Shown here one piece after another: positions 27,901 to 35,672 of a stretch of 64,000 nt of DNA (its first letter is position 1; each line of letters begins with the position of its first letter). Origin of the DNA: an uncultured Desulfuromusa sp. (GTDB lineage Bacteria > Desulfobacterota > Desulfuromonadia > Desulfuromonadales > Geopsychrobacteraceae); contig NZ_OY776575.1 in NCBI RefSeq assembly GCF_963675815.1, positions 124,001 to 188,000 on the forward strand, in the 5' to 3' direction. The notes below the pieces were generated by a model, which saw only the letters and a list, made by a program, of their open reading frames with translations, was not told the DNA's origin and searched no databases. Position numbers and translations under genes: made by a program.

Positions 27901-28750
27901 CGATAAACAAGTTTTTTGCAAAATAATTAAATTAGTTATTAGTAAATATAGCGAAGAAGATTCAAGATTTAGTATTTTACCGATTTTGTTCAATAGAAAT
28001 AAGGAGACTGGGAAACGTTTGTTAGAACTTTTCAGTGATGATTTTAACTTGCTCAAGGATGCGTACTTTTTTGCAGAGACAACTAGGTCCAACAATGACT
28101 ACGATGGATTTGTGTTAAATTCCATTTTGGACATAGATCAAAACTTTATCAGAGATTATATTAATTGGAAATATAATAAGACGAAAGATGGTTGGGTAAG
28201 TAGACATGATGACCATCGGGACTATGAATTTATTTGGAAAAGGAATGATTATCAAGATGTTATGGACCGAGTAGTTGATTGCGTGTACAAAAATGATAAA
28301 GATACTCATATATCCAGTCATACTTACCTAGAGGTTTTTTTCCAAAAGAATCATGGAAAAGGGAATTTAAATGAAGAAGTGAAAAAAAAGCAGGATACAT
28401 ACCTTCTTAGACTCATAAATGGGCGGAACAAGGACTCGGATTTTATGATGTATCTTTTTACTTTAATTGCAGAATTGAAGCCGGAAAGAAGACGTCAGTT
28501 TGTCGAATGCTTCGTTAAGCTGAACAAGAGTATTTATGTGTTCAAAAAACTTCCTATGGAACCGACTTCATGGTCATGGGAGGAAAGTAAAGTTCCGATG
28601 TTACAAGGGCGTGTGGAATTCTTGGAATCGTTACTGCCAGTCATGAGTACAGTTGATTTGCTTCAGCATAAACAACGCATTGAGCGAAGAATCCAGCATC
28701 TTCGTGCTGAAATTGAGCGAGAGAAGAAAGTGGATTTCATAGAAGATTGA
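24968..28750 (+). CDS. STAND-type NTPase with N-terminal nuclease-like domain (candidate antiphage protein)
   Basis: A 1260-residue protein. Residues 1-150 look like a PD-(D/E)XK (Mrr/Cap4-like) fold: GTPDSLI with D53, then YIFAEYTTQ with E67, where the usual Lys of E-x-K is Thr. A STAND P-loop NTPase follows: Walker A GKAGVGKS (209-216), Walker B LLFVDDAN (D264, D265), sensor TVRDY (293-297) and GNPRLA (350-355). The remaining ~800 residues are helical with no recognised repeat and would be the sensor. This effector-NTPase-sensor plan is that of Avs-like defence proteins; assignment to a known Avs type is not possible here. ATG 24968 has a GGGAGGGAGC ribosome site. Base composition looks clearly more A+T-rich than its neighbours, and it is flanked by inverted REP-like units, which suggests transfer. 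Confidence 0.75.
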   Translation: MSKINQIQQALLELGGGHFQKLADAFLVEKGFGSINAIGSVVASNKERVGTPDSLIATSEGKYIFAEYTTQQSSLLAKLKDDLGKCLDEKKTGIPVSKIDRVIFCFTGKLSAKQESQLAVACQKKGVNLELFGIDALAFDLYSKYPRLALDFLNVQIDTGQIVPPSQFVILYNHGKMATRLDLGFHFRDEELCRLLSGLENEKLVFISGKAGVGKSRLALEVCKKFHEGHPEYEVMCIFGRNRDLWEDLQSRFRKDGKFLLFVDDANRVSRFEYVVELLMYLREDQQIKVVATVRDYALSKVQEAARPLGSVLEVELGPFTDEQIKKLITDEYGITNYHYLERIAEIARGNPRLAVMAAEVAKENHLSSIHDVSSLYDSYFSSIRDDLKGAGGDLMDANLLKVASIVSFFKAVDRLNEEMTISIEKAFGIHPKAFWEAAEKLHELEVLDMYENEVVRVSDQVLGTYLFYLAVFKEKVLDFGVLLSNFFPKLRHRIIDSINPVLNAFESESIVEALCPHIDSAWSKLEKDGDNAGLFELLDVFWFVKRTDTLLWVSERINELDTESIEVSDLKFEKNSKTIDRPSILSILSSFAYAMEEEARIAVELLSRYFKKRPTEAQLIFQILTENYGFNPNSNLRNFEIQRGVIDTLEELAKDGELFISKIYLKVAANFLGTHFDSHRMKGEREVLITRFNLPSTPQIKFLREVIWKRLFLLYEIKELQNEVLDLIGNYCKSSHRLTISDLVKSDYEHLLPFLEIILDKDNYHDCVLFNDYMNLLEQHDLKIPDSLKDQFSSQTFELSKLMLHDWSGMRELDLSFEEFEQFKRDGLRNFTKDFSLEDYGNFFQQCLEIYTASIDGQNNYQVLEAIVNTLLPLADNEPELFTKVINLYLELGDPFELNGYPFVKKLVDHLGPEDTRQFLLRPEYPTKTQWLINVQEVLPSDCITVEWIDRLYELYTVAKLNELPNDFDYLIRYISFDKQVFCKIIKLVISKYSEEDSRFSILPILFNRNKETGKRLLELFSDDFNLLKDAYFFAETTRSNNDYDGFVLNSILDIDQNFIRDYINWKYNKTKDGWVSRHDDHRDYEFIWKRNDYQDVMDRVVDCVYKNDKDTHISSHTYLEVFFQKNHGKGNLNEEVKKKQDTYLLRLINGRNKDSDFMMYLFTLIAELKPERRRQFVECFVKLNKSIYVFKKLPMEPTSWSWEESKVPMLQGRVEFLESLLPVMSTVDLLQHKQRIERRIQHLRAEIEREKKVDFIED

Positions 28751-28836
28751 TCGGTTTGTCTAAAAAAATCAAACATCTGAATGGCAGTTGCGTTATTAAA
28801 TGTTTATTACATAATTTATTACACAAGAAGAGTGGC

Positions 28837-28863
28837 AAGGGGACGTTCTTTTCTATTTGACTA
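28837..28863 (-). repeat. REP-like unit B (inverted)
   Basis: Reverse complement of units A, C and D: read on the minus strand it is TAGTCAAATAGAAAAGAACG followed by TCCCCTTG. It lies between the STAND gene and the RAYT gene, so each of these is bracketed by REP-like units in opposite orientation. Confidence 0.8.
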
Positions 28864-28891
28864 AAAGTGTTTTCTTGAGTAGTTTCCCCCT

Positions 28892-29908
28892 ATGCCAAGA
28901 ACCGCTCGCCTCGATATCCCTGGACTGCTGCAGCACGTTATCGTCCGGGGCATAGAAAAACGTCCGATCTTTCTCGACGATGAAGATCGCGCTGCGTTTG
29001 TTGAACGTTTTTCGACCCTACTCGTCGATACCGGCACCCACTGTTACGCCTGGGCGTTGATGACCAACCATTTCCATGTGCTGATTGTCCCACAGCGTGA
29101 AACACTCGCCCATTTCATGCGCCGTCTTTTGACCGGGTATGTTGTCACTTTCAACCGTCGCCATAACCGCGTCGGGCATTTGTTTCAGAATCGCTATAAA
29201 TCGATTGTCTGCGAAGAGGAAACCTACCTGTTGCAATTGGTCCGCTATATTCACCTCAACCCTTTGAGGGCCGGTCTTGTGGAGACGATGGCGGAGCTGG
29301 ACCATTATCCCTGGTGTGGTCATAGCGTGCTGATGGGGAACGTGAAGCTGGCGGGGCAGGGGACAAAAGAGATCCTGAAACGTTTCAGTCGCGGCCCAGT
29401 CAAGGCCAGAGCGCTCTATCGGCAGTTTGTCGCAGATGGCATTGATCAGGGGTGTCGGGATGATCTGGTTGGTGGCGGTCTGCGGCGCAGTCAAGGGGAT
29501 GTTTCCAGCACTGAAGACGTTGAAAGCTTCGATGCTCGGGTGCTTGGCAGTGGCGCTTTTGTTGAACAACTCCGCCAACAGGAGGGTCTGCAGGATAAGC
29601 TGGATCCAGCCATGTCATTGTCGCAACTGATCGACCGGGTTGGTTCCTTGTTGAATGTTTCCCCCGAAGCGATACGGCGTCCGAGCAAAGCCCGTCTTCC
29701 GGCCCTGGCCCGTGGTCTGGTCTGTTATCTGGCTGTGCGCAAGTTAAAGCTCAAAGGGATAGCGGTGGGAGAAACGCTCTGCCTCGGTCCCTCAGGAGTG
29801 AGTCTGGCGATCCGCCGTGGTGAGCGTTTGATCCTTGAACATCCTGAAGTGGTTGAGCAGGCTTTAGCGCTAGATCAGTTTTGTTTTCCAATTGACTTAA
29901 ACTCTTGA
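28892..29908 (+). CDS. REP-associated tyrosine transposase (RAYT)
   Basis: Y1 HUH transposase of the IS200-like TnpA_REP group, 338 residues. The HUH pair is H60 and H62 in TNHFHVLI, and the catalytic Tyr is probably in LVRYIHLNPLRAG near residue 120. Family hallmarks MPRTARLDIPG, VIVRGIEKRPIF and FQNRYKSIVCEEE are present. The C-terminal 80 residues (SQLIDRVGSLLNVSPEAI onward) resemble the DnaA C-terminal helix-turn-helix found in many RAYTs. RAYTs are domesticated transposases that act on REP sequences; matching REP-like units flank this gene. It appears intact. Confidence 0.92.
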   Translation: MPRTARLDIPGLLQHVIVRGIEKRPIFLDDEDRAAFVERFSTLLVDTGTHCYAWALMTNHFHVLIVPQRETLAHFMRRLLTGYVVTFNRRHNRVGHLFQNRYKSIVCEEETYLLQLVRYIHLNPLRAGLVETMAELDHYPWCGHSVLMGNVKLAGQGTKEILKRFSRGPVKARALYRQFVADGIDQGCRDDLVGGGLRRSQGDVSSTEDVESFDARVLGSGAFVEQLRQQEGLQDKLDPAMSLSQLIDRVGSLLNVSPEAIRRPSKARLPALARGLVCYLAVRKLKLKGIAVGETLCLGPSGVSLAIRRGERLILEHPEVVEQALALDQFCFPIDLNS

Positions 29909-29950
29909 TAATAAGGGGAATATACTTTTTTAGGGCGTTAATTTTTTTCT

Positions 29951-30025
29951 AAATAGTGAAATAGAAAAGAACGTCCCCTGATGTTCTTAAATAGTGAAAT
30001 AGAAAAGAACGTCCCCTGATGTTCT
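29951..30025 (+). repeat. Tandem REP-like units C and D
   Basis: Two nearly identical 38-bp units in direct repeat (29951-29988 and 29989-30025), each reading AAATAGTGAAATAGAAAAG then AACGTCCCCTGATGTTCT. The core AAAGAACGTCCCCTG is shared with units A and B. They lie 42 bp past the RAYT stop codon. Confidence 0.9.
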
Positions 30026-30229
30026 GTTCGTATTTTCTGTCGGAACTGGAACAGATATCACCTGTTTCAACTCCTCATAAACAAGACGAGAAGTGATCAA
30101 ATTCACTGTCATGAGGTTTATCAGAAAACATAAAAAAGTTTTATATTTATGTGAAATATAATTTGCAAAATCTAATTTCAATGGTATAAAACACAAGTCG
30201 TTTTTTTACAGCAAATTGTGAGGGTATTT
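30026..30229. other. AT-rich intergenic region before the HDOD signalling genes
   Basis: This stretch follows the REP-like pair and should hold the promoter of the 30230-34422 gene group. No clear consensus promoter, hairpin or ORF was found. Confidence 0.4.
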
Positions 30230-30565
30230 ATGGCGATAATTCCGGTAGAAAAATTACAGCCATTAATGATTTTATCTGAAGAACTCCGTGATAAAACAGG
30301 GAGACTTTTAGCGGTAAAGGGGACGGCTATTACCGAAAAGCACTTCCTGGTATTTAAAACATGGGGAATTAAAGAAGTTAGCATTGTTGATGAACAAAGT
30401 AAAAAACCGGATCAGGATTTTACTTCAGAAGAAATCATGGGCCAGGTTGCCTCAACCATAGAAGAGATCAAACCATTATTCTGTCACAATAATCTCGAAC
30501 ATCCTTTCATTGTTGAACTCCTTCGTTTAGTTGCTCAAAAAAAGGTGATGAACAATGATATTTGA
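30230..30565 (+). CDS. Small hypothetical protein upstream of an HDOD gene
   Basis: A 111-residue protein of unknown function starting at ATG 30230 behind AGGG (30221-30224); the in-frame GTG at 30218 is less likely. It has a compact N-terminal part (IPVEKLQPLMILSEELRDKTGRLLAVKG) and a helical C-terminal half. The N-terminal segment resembles short beta-rich modules seen beside HD-GYP and HDOD proteins in deltaproteobacteria, but no named family can be assigned. The end overlaps the HDOD start by 11 nt, so the two products probably work together. Confidence 0.75.
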   Translation: MAIIPVEKLQPLMILSEELRDKTGRLLAVKGTAITEKHFLVFKTWGIKEVSIVDEQSKKPDQDFTSEEIMGQVASTIEEIKPLFCHNNLEHPFIVELLRLVAQKKVMNNDI

Positions 30566-31415
30566 ATCACTTCCAACACTGGATGAGATTGTGGTCAACA
30601 CGAATACAATCTGCTCTCCACCACTCTCTTATAACAGGCTCAACGATGCTATAAATCATCCTGAAACGACTATTAATGAGATAGTACAGATAATTTCAGA
30701 AGATGCCGGATTAACGGCCCGTGTTTTGAAATTAGTCAATAGTCCCCTTTATCATTTTTCAAAGGTTGATTCAATCGGCAGAGCGGTGACTCTTCTTGGG
30801 ACGAAAGAAATACGGGATTTGGCTCTTACCGCTTCAATGATTCAAGCTTTTCCTGGGATTTCTGAAAACCTTCTCAATATGCAGATGTATTGGAGTCATA
30901 GTGTCGCATGTGGAGTTGTTGCCAGAAATATTGCCACTTATCTGAGAGAACCTTCGATCGAACGTTTCTTTGTCGCCGGAATTCTCCATGATATTGGTCA
31001 ATTGGTTTTGTGTGCTTCGGTCCCGGAAATAGTAAAAAAAATGACAAAGGAAAGTATTGAAAAGGGGAAGACCCTCTGTGATGTAGAACGAGAGCATTTA
31101 CATTTTGACCATTCAGGATTGGGGGGGGCTTTGTTAAAATCTTGGGGAATACCACAAAATATTTATGATTTGGTGGAGTACCATCACAACCCGTCTCTAT
31201 CTCTCATGTATCCAAGAGATGCAACAATAGTTCATGTTGCAGATATTATGTGTCAGGCTCTTTCTTATGGGATAACGGCTGAGGTAAGAATTACTTCTTT
31301 AGATGAAGACGCTTACGACAGCCTCAACCTTCCGACGAGTTCAATTGCAACAATCATCCAGCAATCAGAGCTTCAGCTTAAAGGTATTAGTTCCATTTTG
31401 CTGGAGGATGCATGA
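30555..31415 (+). CDS. HDOD domain signalling protein
   Basis: A 286-residue protein consisting mostly of an HDOD domain (residues ~15-215), a catalytically inactive relative of HD phosphohydrolases. Visible are ISEDAGLTARVLKLVNSPLY, IGRAVTLLGTKEIRDLAL, FFVAGILHDIGQLVL and DLVEYHHNPSL. HDOD proteins act as adaptors in two-component and chemotaxis-like signalling. It overlaps the preceding small gene by 11 nt and the hybrid kinase by 4 nt (ATGA), so all are translated together. Confidence 0.9.
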   Translation: MIFESLPTLDEIVVNTNTICSPPLSYNRLNDAINHPETTINEIVQIISEDAGLTARVLKLVNSPLYHFSKVDSIGRAVTLLGTKEIRDLALTASMIQAFPGISENLLNMQMYWSHSVACGVVARNIATYLREPSIERFFVAGILHDIGQLVLCASVPEIVKKMTKESIEKGKTLCDVEREHLHFDHSGLGGALLKSWGIPQNIYDLVEYHHNPSLSLMYPRDATIVHVADIMCQALSYGITAEVRITSLDEDAYDSLNLPTSSIATIIQQSELQLKGISSILLEDA

Positions 31416-34003
31416 GTCAAGACGTTTCAGGCAATCACGAAGTTTTTCTGCAAGAGCGGATAAACTTTTTAGAAGAAAGTAATCGGAATTATGTTGCCAT
31501 TCTTGATTTATTGGCAGGCAGCGGTGATTTTCAGGCCAATTTGGGACTCGCCACATGTAATGCTGAAATATTTAAAGCCACAGCTACCCAGATTCTAAAG
31601 GTTTTACCTTTACCGGAACTTGCATTTCTGGAATCGATGGATGATGGCACATTCGAACAACGATTTTGGTTGCCTGCCAATTGTAAAAATAAAATTCAAT
31701 CGGAACTTGATCAAAAAATTGAAGATGGCACCTTCGCCTGGGCTCTTAACCGCAATCAGGCTCTTTTATCCCCCGTCTTAGACAATAGAACCTTAGTATT
31801 ACACGTCATAGAAACACGGGCTCGCATCCGTGGGATGTTTGTTGCTTTGCTCCCCGAACAGGTGGGAACGATTGATTTGGCAAAACTCAACGCCCTGTCA
31901 ATCATACTCTCTAACTGTGCTTATGCTGTCGAAAGTCAACATCTTTATGGAATGCTCAATCAGCAGATGGAAGGGTTGGAAAAACAAATTTCTCAAAGAA
32001 CTAAAGATCTGGTCATCGCCAGAGAGGCGGCCGATAGTGCAAATCGAGCGAAAAGTGACTTTCTTGCCAACATGAGTCATGAAATTCGTACACCTATGAA
32101 TGGTGTGATCGGGATGACGGGACTCCTTCTTAATACAAATCTTAATAGTGAGCAACTGAGCTACGCAGAGACAATTGATAAAAGCGCAAAGAATCTTCTC
32201 GGTCTCATTAATGATATTCTCGATATCTCAAAAATAGAAGCGAATAAGTTAACTCTTGAAAACTCTGAATTCAGCATAAATGAATTGTTGGAAGACCTGT
32301 GTAGTTTAACTTCAGTCAGCGCACATGAAAAACAGTTAGAGTTTGTATGTTCTTTGGATTACGATATTCCAACTCATCTGGTAGGTGACATGACGCGTCT
32401 GAGGCAGATACTGATTAACCTCATAGGGAATGCGATCAAATTTACCTCTGAAGGGTATATCCGTGTCTCTATCACTACAGAGAAAAGGATAAACAATCTT
32501 ATTCTTATTCGCTTTCTGATTGAAGACAGTGGAATCGGTATCCCTGAAGAAAAGCAGTCGCAACTTTTCAATAAATTTACTCAGGCCGATGAATCTATTA
32601 CCCGTAAATATGGGGGCAGCGGTCTGGGATTGACTATTTCCAAGCGTCTTGCAGAAATGATGGGGGGGAGCATCGGGGTAAAAAGTTCAAAAGATTCCTG
32701 TGGAACTCAATTCTGGTTCACAGCTCAATTTATGATCCAGGAAAAACTTCAGTCTGCAACAGATCATCAGGTGTTAAAAAAGAAGCATATTCTTATCGTC
32801 GACCATCAAAAAAAGGGACGGCTGGTTCTGGCGAATCTCTGTAAAAACCAGGGAGCTGTTGTTTTCGAAGCAGAAAATGCGTCAGAAGCACTCCAACTCA
32901 TTTACAGCAAAGCGGAGAATAATTTTAACTTTGACTTGGTTATTATTGAACGAGATCTACCTAAAATTGATGGTGGCACTTTGGGTCGAGTGATCCAGGA
33001 AGATGAAAAGATAAAATCAAGATTGATTATGCTGTCACGTTTTGGCATTAAAGATGATTTTTCAAAGATAAAGGAATCAGGTTTTTCTGCCATACTCGAC
33101 AAGCCTATTTTATCCTCAAGCATCGGGAAAACGATTCTACCCGTCTTAGCTGGACATTGCTTAATTGAAACCGTTGGCGATTTAGCTGAAAAAGACCAAA
33201 TGTTGCCTGAAAGAGAAAACGTCAATATCCTTCTTGCAGAAGACAATATCATTAACCAGAAAGTTGCAACCGGGATACTCAAAAAACTTGGATTTCGGGT
33301 TGATGTTGTTAATCACGGGGGAGAGGCTCTCAGGACGTTAGAAGAAAAGTATTATGACTTGATTCTCATGGATGTCCAAATGCCGGTTATGGATGGTCTG
33401 GATGCTACTCGTCACATTCGGCAGTCTGATGCGTTAAAGGTTAAGAATAGCATCCCCATTATCGCTGTTACTGCTCATGCCATGGCAAACGACAGAAATT
33501 GGTGTATTGCAAATGGTATGAGTGATTATATTTCAAAACCAATTGATGCGACATCACTGACTAATGTTATTTACAAATGGTTGCCGGATAAATTATCGCA
33601 CCTGGATAAATCGTCAAATTACACTTCATCAGCATCAGCATCAGCATCAGCAATACTAGCTGATGAGAATAAAGCACTCTTTGATTATAATTCATTTTTA
33701 TCGCGCATGATGGGAGATGAAGCGCTCACTATGCAGATCCTTGAGGCCTTTTTGGAAACGATTCCTGAGGAAATAAAAACTCTGAGGAGCCTGATCAGTA
33801 ACAACGATATCACCTCAGCGGGGATTCAAGCCCACAAAGTGAAGGGAGCTTTCGCCAATATTGGGAGTCGATTGCTTTCAGAACTTTCTTGTCAGATAGA
33901 AATGGCAGGAAAAGATAATAATGAAAAGAAGATAAAAACACTCATGCTTGAATTGGAAAAAAAATATTCCAGCCTTATAAATTTGATCTCAAATCAACGT
34001 TGA
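31412..34003 (+). CDS. Hybrid sensor histidine kinase with pseudo-receiver, receiver and Hpt
   Basis: An 863-residue cytoplasmic hybrid kinase with no membrane segment. Order: N-terminal GAF/DUF484-like sensor (1-185), coiled coil (~185-215), HisKA with phosphoacceptor H223 in NMSHEIRTPMNG, HATPase (~330-450; GGSGLGLTISKRLAEMMGG), a first receiver (~455-580) whose acceptor position is Glu (VIIERDLPKIDG), a second receiver with D654 (LILMDVQMPVMDG), and an Hpt domain with H808 (AHKVKGAFANIG). This gives a full internal phosphorelay. The linker before Hpt holds a six-base tandem repeat encoding Ser-Ala pairs. The response regulator 27 nt downstream is the probable final target. Confidence 0.92.
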   Translation: MSQDVSGNHEVFLQERINFLEESNRNYVAILDLLAGSGDFQANLGLATCNAEIFKATATQILKVLPLPELAFLESMDDGTFEQRFWLPANCKNKIQSELDQKIEDGTFAWALNRNQALLSPVLDNRTLVLHVIETRARIRGMFVALLPEQVGTIDLAKLNALSIILSNCAYAVESQHLYGMLNQQMEGLEKQISQRTKDLVIAREAADSANRAKSDFLANMSHEIRTPMNGVIGMTGLLLNTNLNSEQLSYAETIDKSAKNLLGLINDILDISKIEANKLTLENSEFSINELLEDLCSLTSVSAHEKQLEFVCSLDYDIPTHLVGDMTRLRQILINLIGNAIKFTSEGYIRVSITTEKRINNLILIRFLIEDSGIGIPEEKQSQLFNKFTQADESITRKYGGSGLGLTISKRLAEMMGGSIGVKSSKDSCGTQFWFTAQFMIQEKLQSATDHQVLKKKHILIVDHQKKGRLVLANLCKNQGAVVFEAENASEALQLIYSKAENNFNFDLVIIERDLPKIDGGTLGRVIQEDEKIKSRLIMLSRFGIKDDFSKIKESGFSAILDKPILSSSIGKTILPVLAGHCLIETVGDLAEKDQMLPERENVNILLAEDNIINQKVATGILKKLGFRVDVVNHGGEALRTLEEKYYDLILMDVQMPVMDGLDATRHIRQSDALKVKNSIPIIAVTAHAMANDRNWCIANGMSDYISKPIDATSLTNVIYKWLPDKLSHLDKSSNYTSSASASASAILADENKALFDYNSFLSRMMGDEALTMQILEAFLETIPEEIKTLRSLISNNDITSAGIQAHKVKGAFANIGSRLLSELSCQIEMAGKDNNEKKIKTLMLELEKKYSSLINLISNQR

Positions 34004-34029
34004 TCACATCTCGATAAAAGGAGAATTTA

Positions 34030-34422
34030 ATGAAAAGTCTAGTCGTTGAAGATGAATTCACATCACGTTTAGTTCTGCAAAAGCTATTAGGTGAGTATGG
34101 AGAGGTTCACATCGCTTCCAATGGTCAAGAAGCAGTAGAAGCCTTTCATCTGTCTCACAAAGAAGGGGCTCCATATAACTTAATTGCGCTAGATATAATG
34201 ATGCCTGGAATGAATGGTACTGAGGCATTAAGAAAAATTAGAGAGATTGAAGAATTTCTCAGCATCGCACCAGGTGAGGGGGTGAAAATCATTATGACAA
34301 CTTCTCTTGGTGATGGAAAAAGCATCATGGCGTCATTTAAAGATCAATGTGATGGTTATCTTGTCAAGCCAATCGAGAAGGTGAAACTCCTAAAATATCT
34401 GCAAGAATTTCAGCTGATGTAA
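34030..34422 (+). CDS. Single-domain response regulator
   Basis: A 130-residue CheY-like receiver with no output domain. Acidic pocket VVEDEF, phosphoacceptor D55 in IALDIMMPGMNG, Thr/Ser in IIMTTS, and Lys in GYLVKPIEK. ATG 34030 is preceded by AAAGGAG. Placed 27 nt after the hybrid kinase, it probably receives phosphate from that kinase's Hpt domain. The 184 bp after it contain no gene and no obvious terminator. Confidence 0.92.
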   Translation: MKSLVVEDEFTSRLVLQKLLGEYGEVHIASNGQEAVEAFHLSHKEGAPYNLIALDIMMPGMNGTEALRKIREIEEFLSIAPGEGVKIIMTTSLGDGKSIMASFKDQCDGYLVKPIEKVKLLKYLQEFQLM

Positions 34423-34606
34423 CCGGTAGAGCGCGTTATTCTGGGGATATAATACCAATTTATGACTTCTGGGAAGATTGAATGATTTCCTCAGTATTTT
34501 TAATATCCGATCAAGAATATATCAAATTCAAATAATACCGAACCGAAAGTGGCGGGTGATTTCTTAGTTATTTTTTTACTTGTTACTAAGAGTGTAGCTG
34601 TGCTGG

Positions 34607-35398
34607 CTAAAATTCCAGTTCTTCCATCAGCAGCACCAATTCATCGTTCTTGTTGCGGCGACCGATACGGGTGATGCCGAGGTGGCTGGTTTGATATTGG
34701 GGAGCGGGTTCGTAGTCGCTGATTCTTTCGACTGCAACGACTTCGTCGACATCGAGTGCCAGAGTTCGATCCTCCATCTCGATCACCATGGCTATTCTGC
34801 GGCGGGCAACTTCGCGAGCGGCTTGTTTTATTTCATCGAAAAGTTTTTCCATTGCTTTTAATTCGGTGTTTTTCGTTTTTTCAATCACATGATGTGCTTC
34901 ATCAATCTTTCCTTCTGCAACATAAGTTGAGACCTCTTTGGCAATCGCATGAATACGTTTGTGTGGCTGGTCGAATTTGACGAGAATTCCGGCGAGAATG
35001 CGATTGTCGGATTTATAGTTGTCGTACCATTTGCCAAAAGCACACATGTGCGGGTCGGTCGCTAATGTGAACTCACGCTTCTCATCAACCGAGGCTTTGA
35101 GTTCATTGAGCCAATTTTTGTGATCGGCCAGTCGCTGATCCCAGAATTCTTCAACCACCAGGTCGGCAGACTTATGCCCAAAATAAGCTCGCAGGTCAAT
35201 CAGTGGGATGATCATTCCGCGCACTGAGATAGTCCCCGACATGTAGTTGATACTGTCAGGAATCCAGGTCACCTGTGGTAACGCAATCATGTTTCCAACT
35301 AGATTGGCATCAAACCCATAAAGGTTTTTGCCACATCGAACGATCACCCATAAGGTGTCGATATCGTCTGCTGACTGGATCACTTTTGCGTTCTCCAT
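34607..35398 (-). CDS. CheW-like protein with an inserted CZB zinc-binding domain
   Basis: A 263-residue chemotaxis-type protein in which a CheW fold is split. Residues 1-80 (LWVIVRCGKNLYGFDANLVG, MSGTISVRGMIIPLIDLRAYFG) and 195-263 (RRIAMVIEMEDRTLALDVDEVV) are the two CheW halves. Residues ~85-180 form a CZB domain with candidate zinc ligands: His in ADHKNWL, His/Cys in DPHMCAFGKWY and His in QPHKRIHAI. CZB domains sense zinc or oxidants such as hypochlorous acid through the zinc-thiolate centre. It stands alone, with no cheA or receptor gene in the window, and is divergent from nothing close by. Confidence 0.88.
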   Translation of the reverse strand: MENAKVIQSADDIDTLWVIVRCGKNLYGFDANLVGNMIALPQVTWIPDSINYMSGTISVRGMIIPLIDLRAYFGHKSADLVVEEFWDQRLADHKNWLNELKASVDEKREFTLATDPHMCAFGKWYDNYKSDNRILAGILVKFDQPHKRIHAIAKEVSTYVAEGKIDEAHHVIEKTKNTELKAMEKLFDEIKQAAREVARRRIAMVIEMEDRTLALDVDEVVAVERISDYEPAPQYQTSHLGITRIGRRNKNDELVLLMEELEF

Positions 35399-35672
35399 GA
35401 TTGGCCACCTGACTTGATAGAGAAAAAGTCACTTTATGTGAAGTTCTTACACTGCCTTGGGTTGTTGGGTTATCGTTGTTATGTTGTGATATTAATTGTA
35501 ATTAACAATAAGCGTTCATGCAAGGTTATTTTCAAAATTCAGCAAAACCGATAGTGGGTTGGAACTCGGTTATTCAGGGTGTATTGGGTGGACATAATAC
35601 CGATTTGGATCTTGATAGGAGTGAAGGGTTTCATCTGTATTGAACTGCCTTATCAATAACTTCTCAAATGAA

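Noticed and set aside
29018..29578. 186-codon minus-strand ORF
   Set aside because: Antisense to the RAYT transposase; no family match and no start signal.
29951..30025. Possible start of a CRISPR array
   Set aside because: The two 38-bp units are directly adjacent with no spacer, and related units occur singly and inverted elsewhere; these are REP-like repeats.
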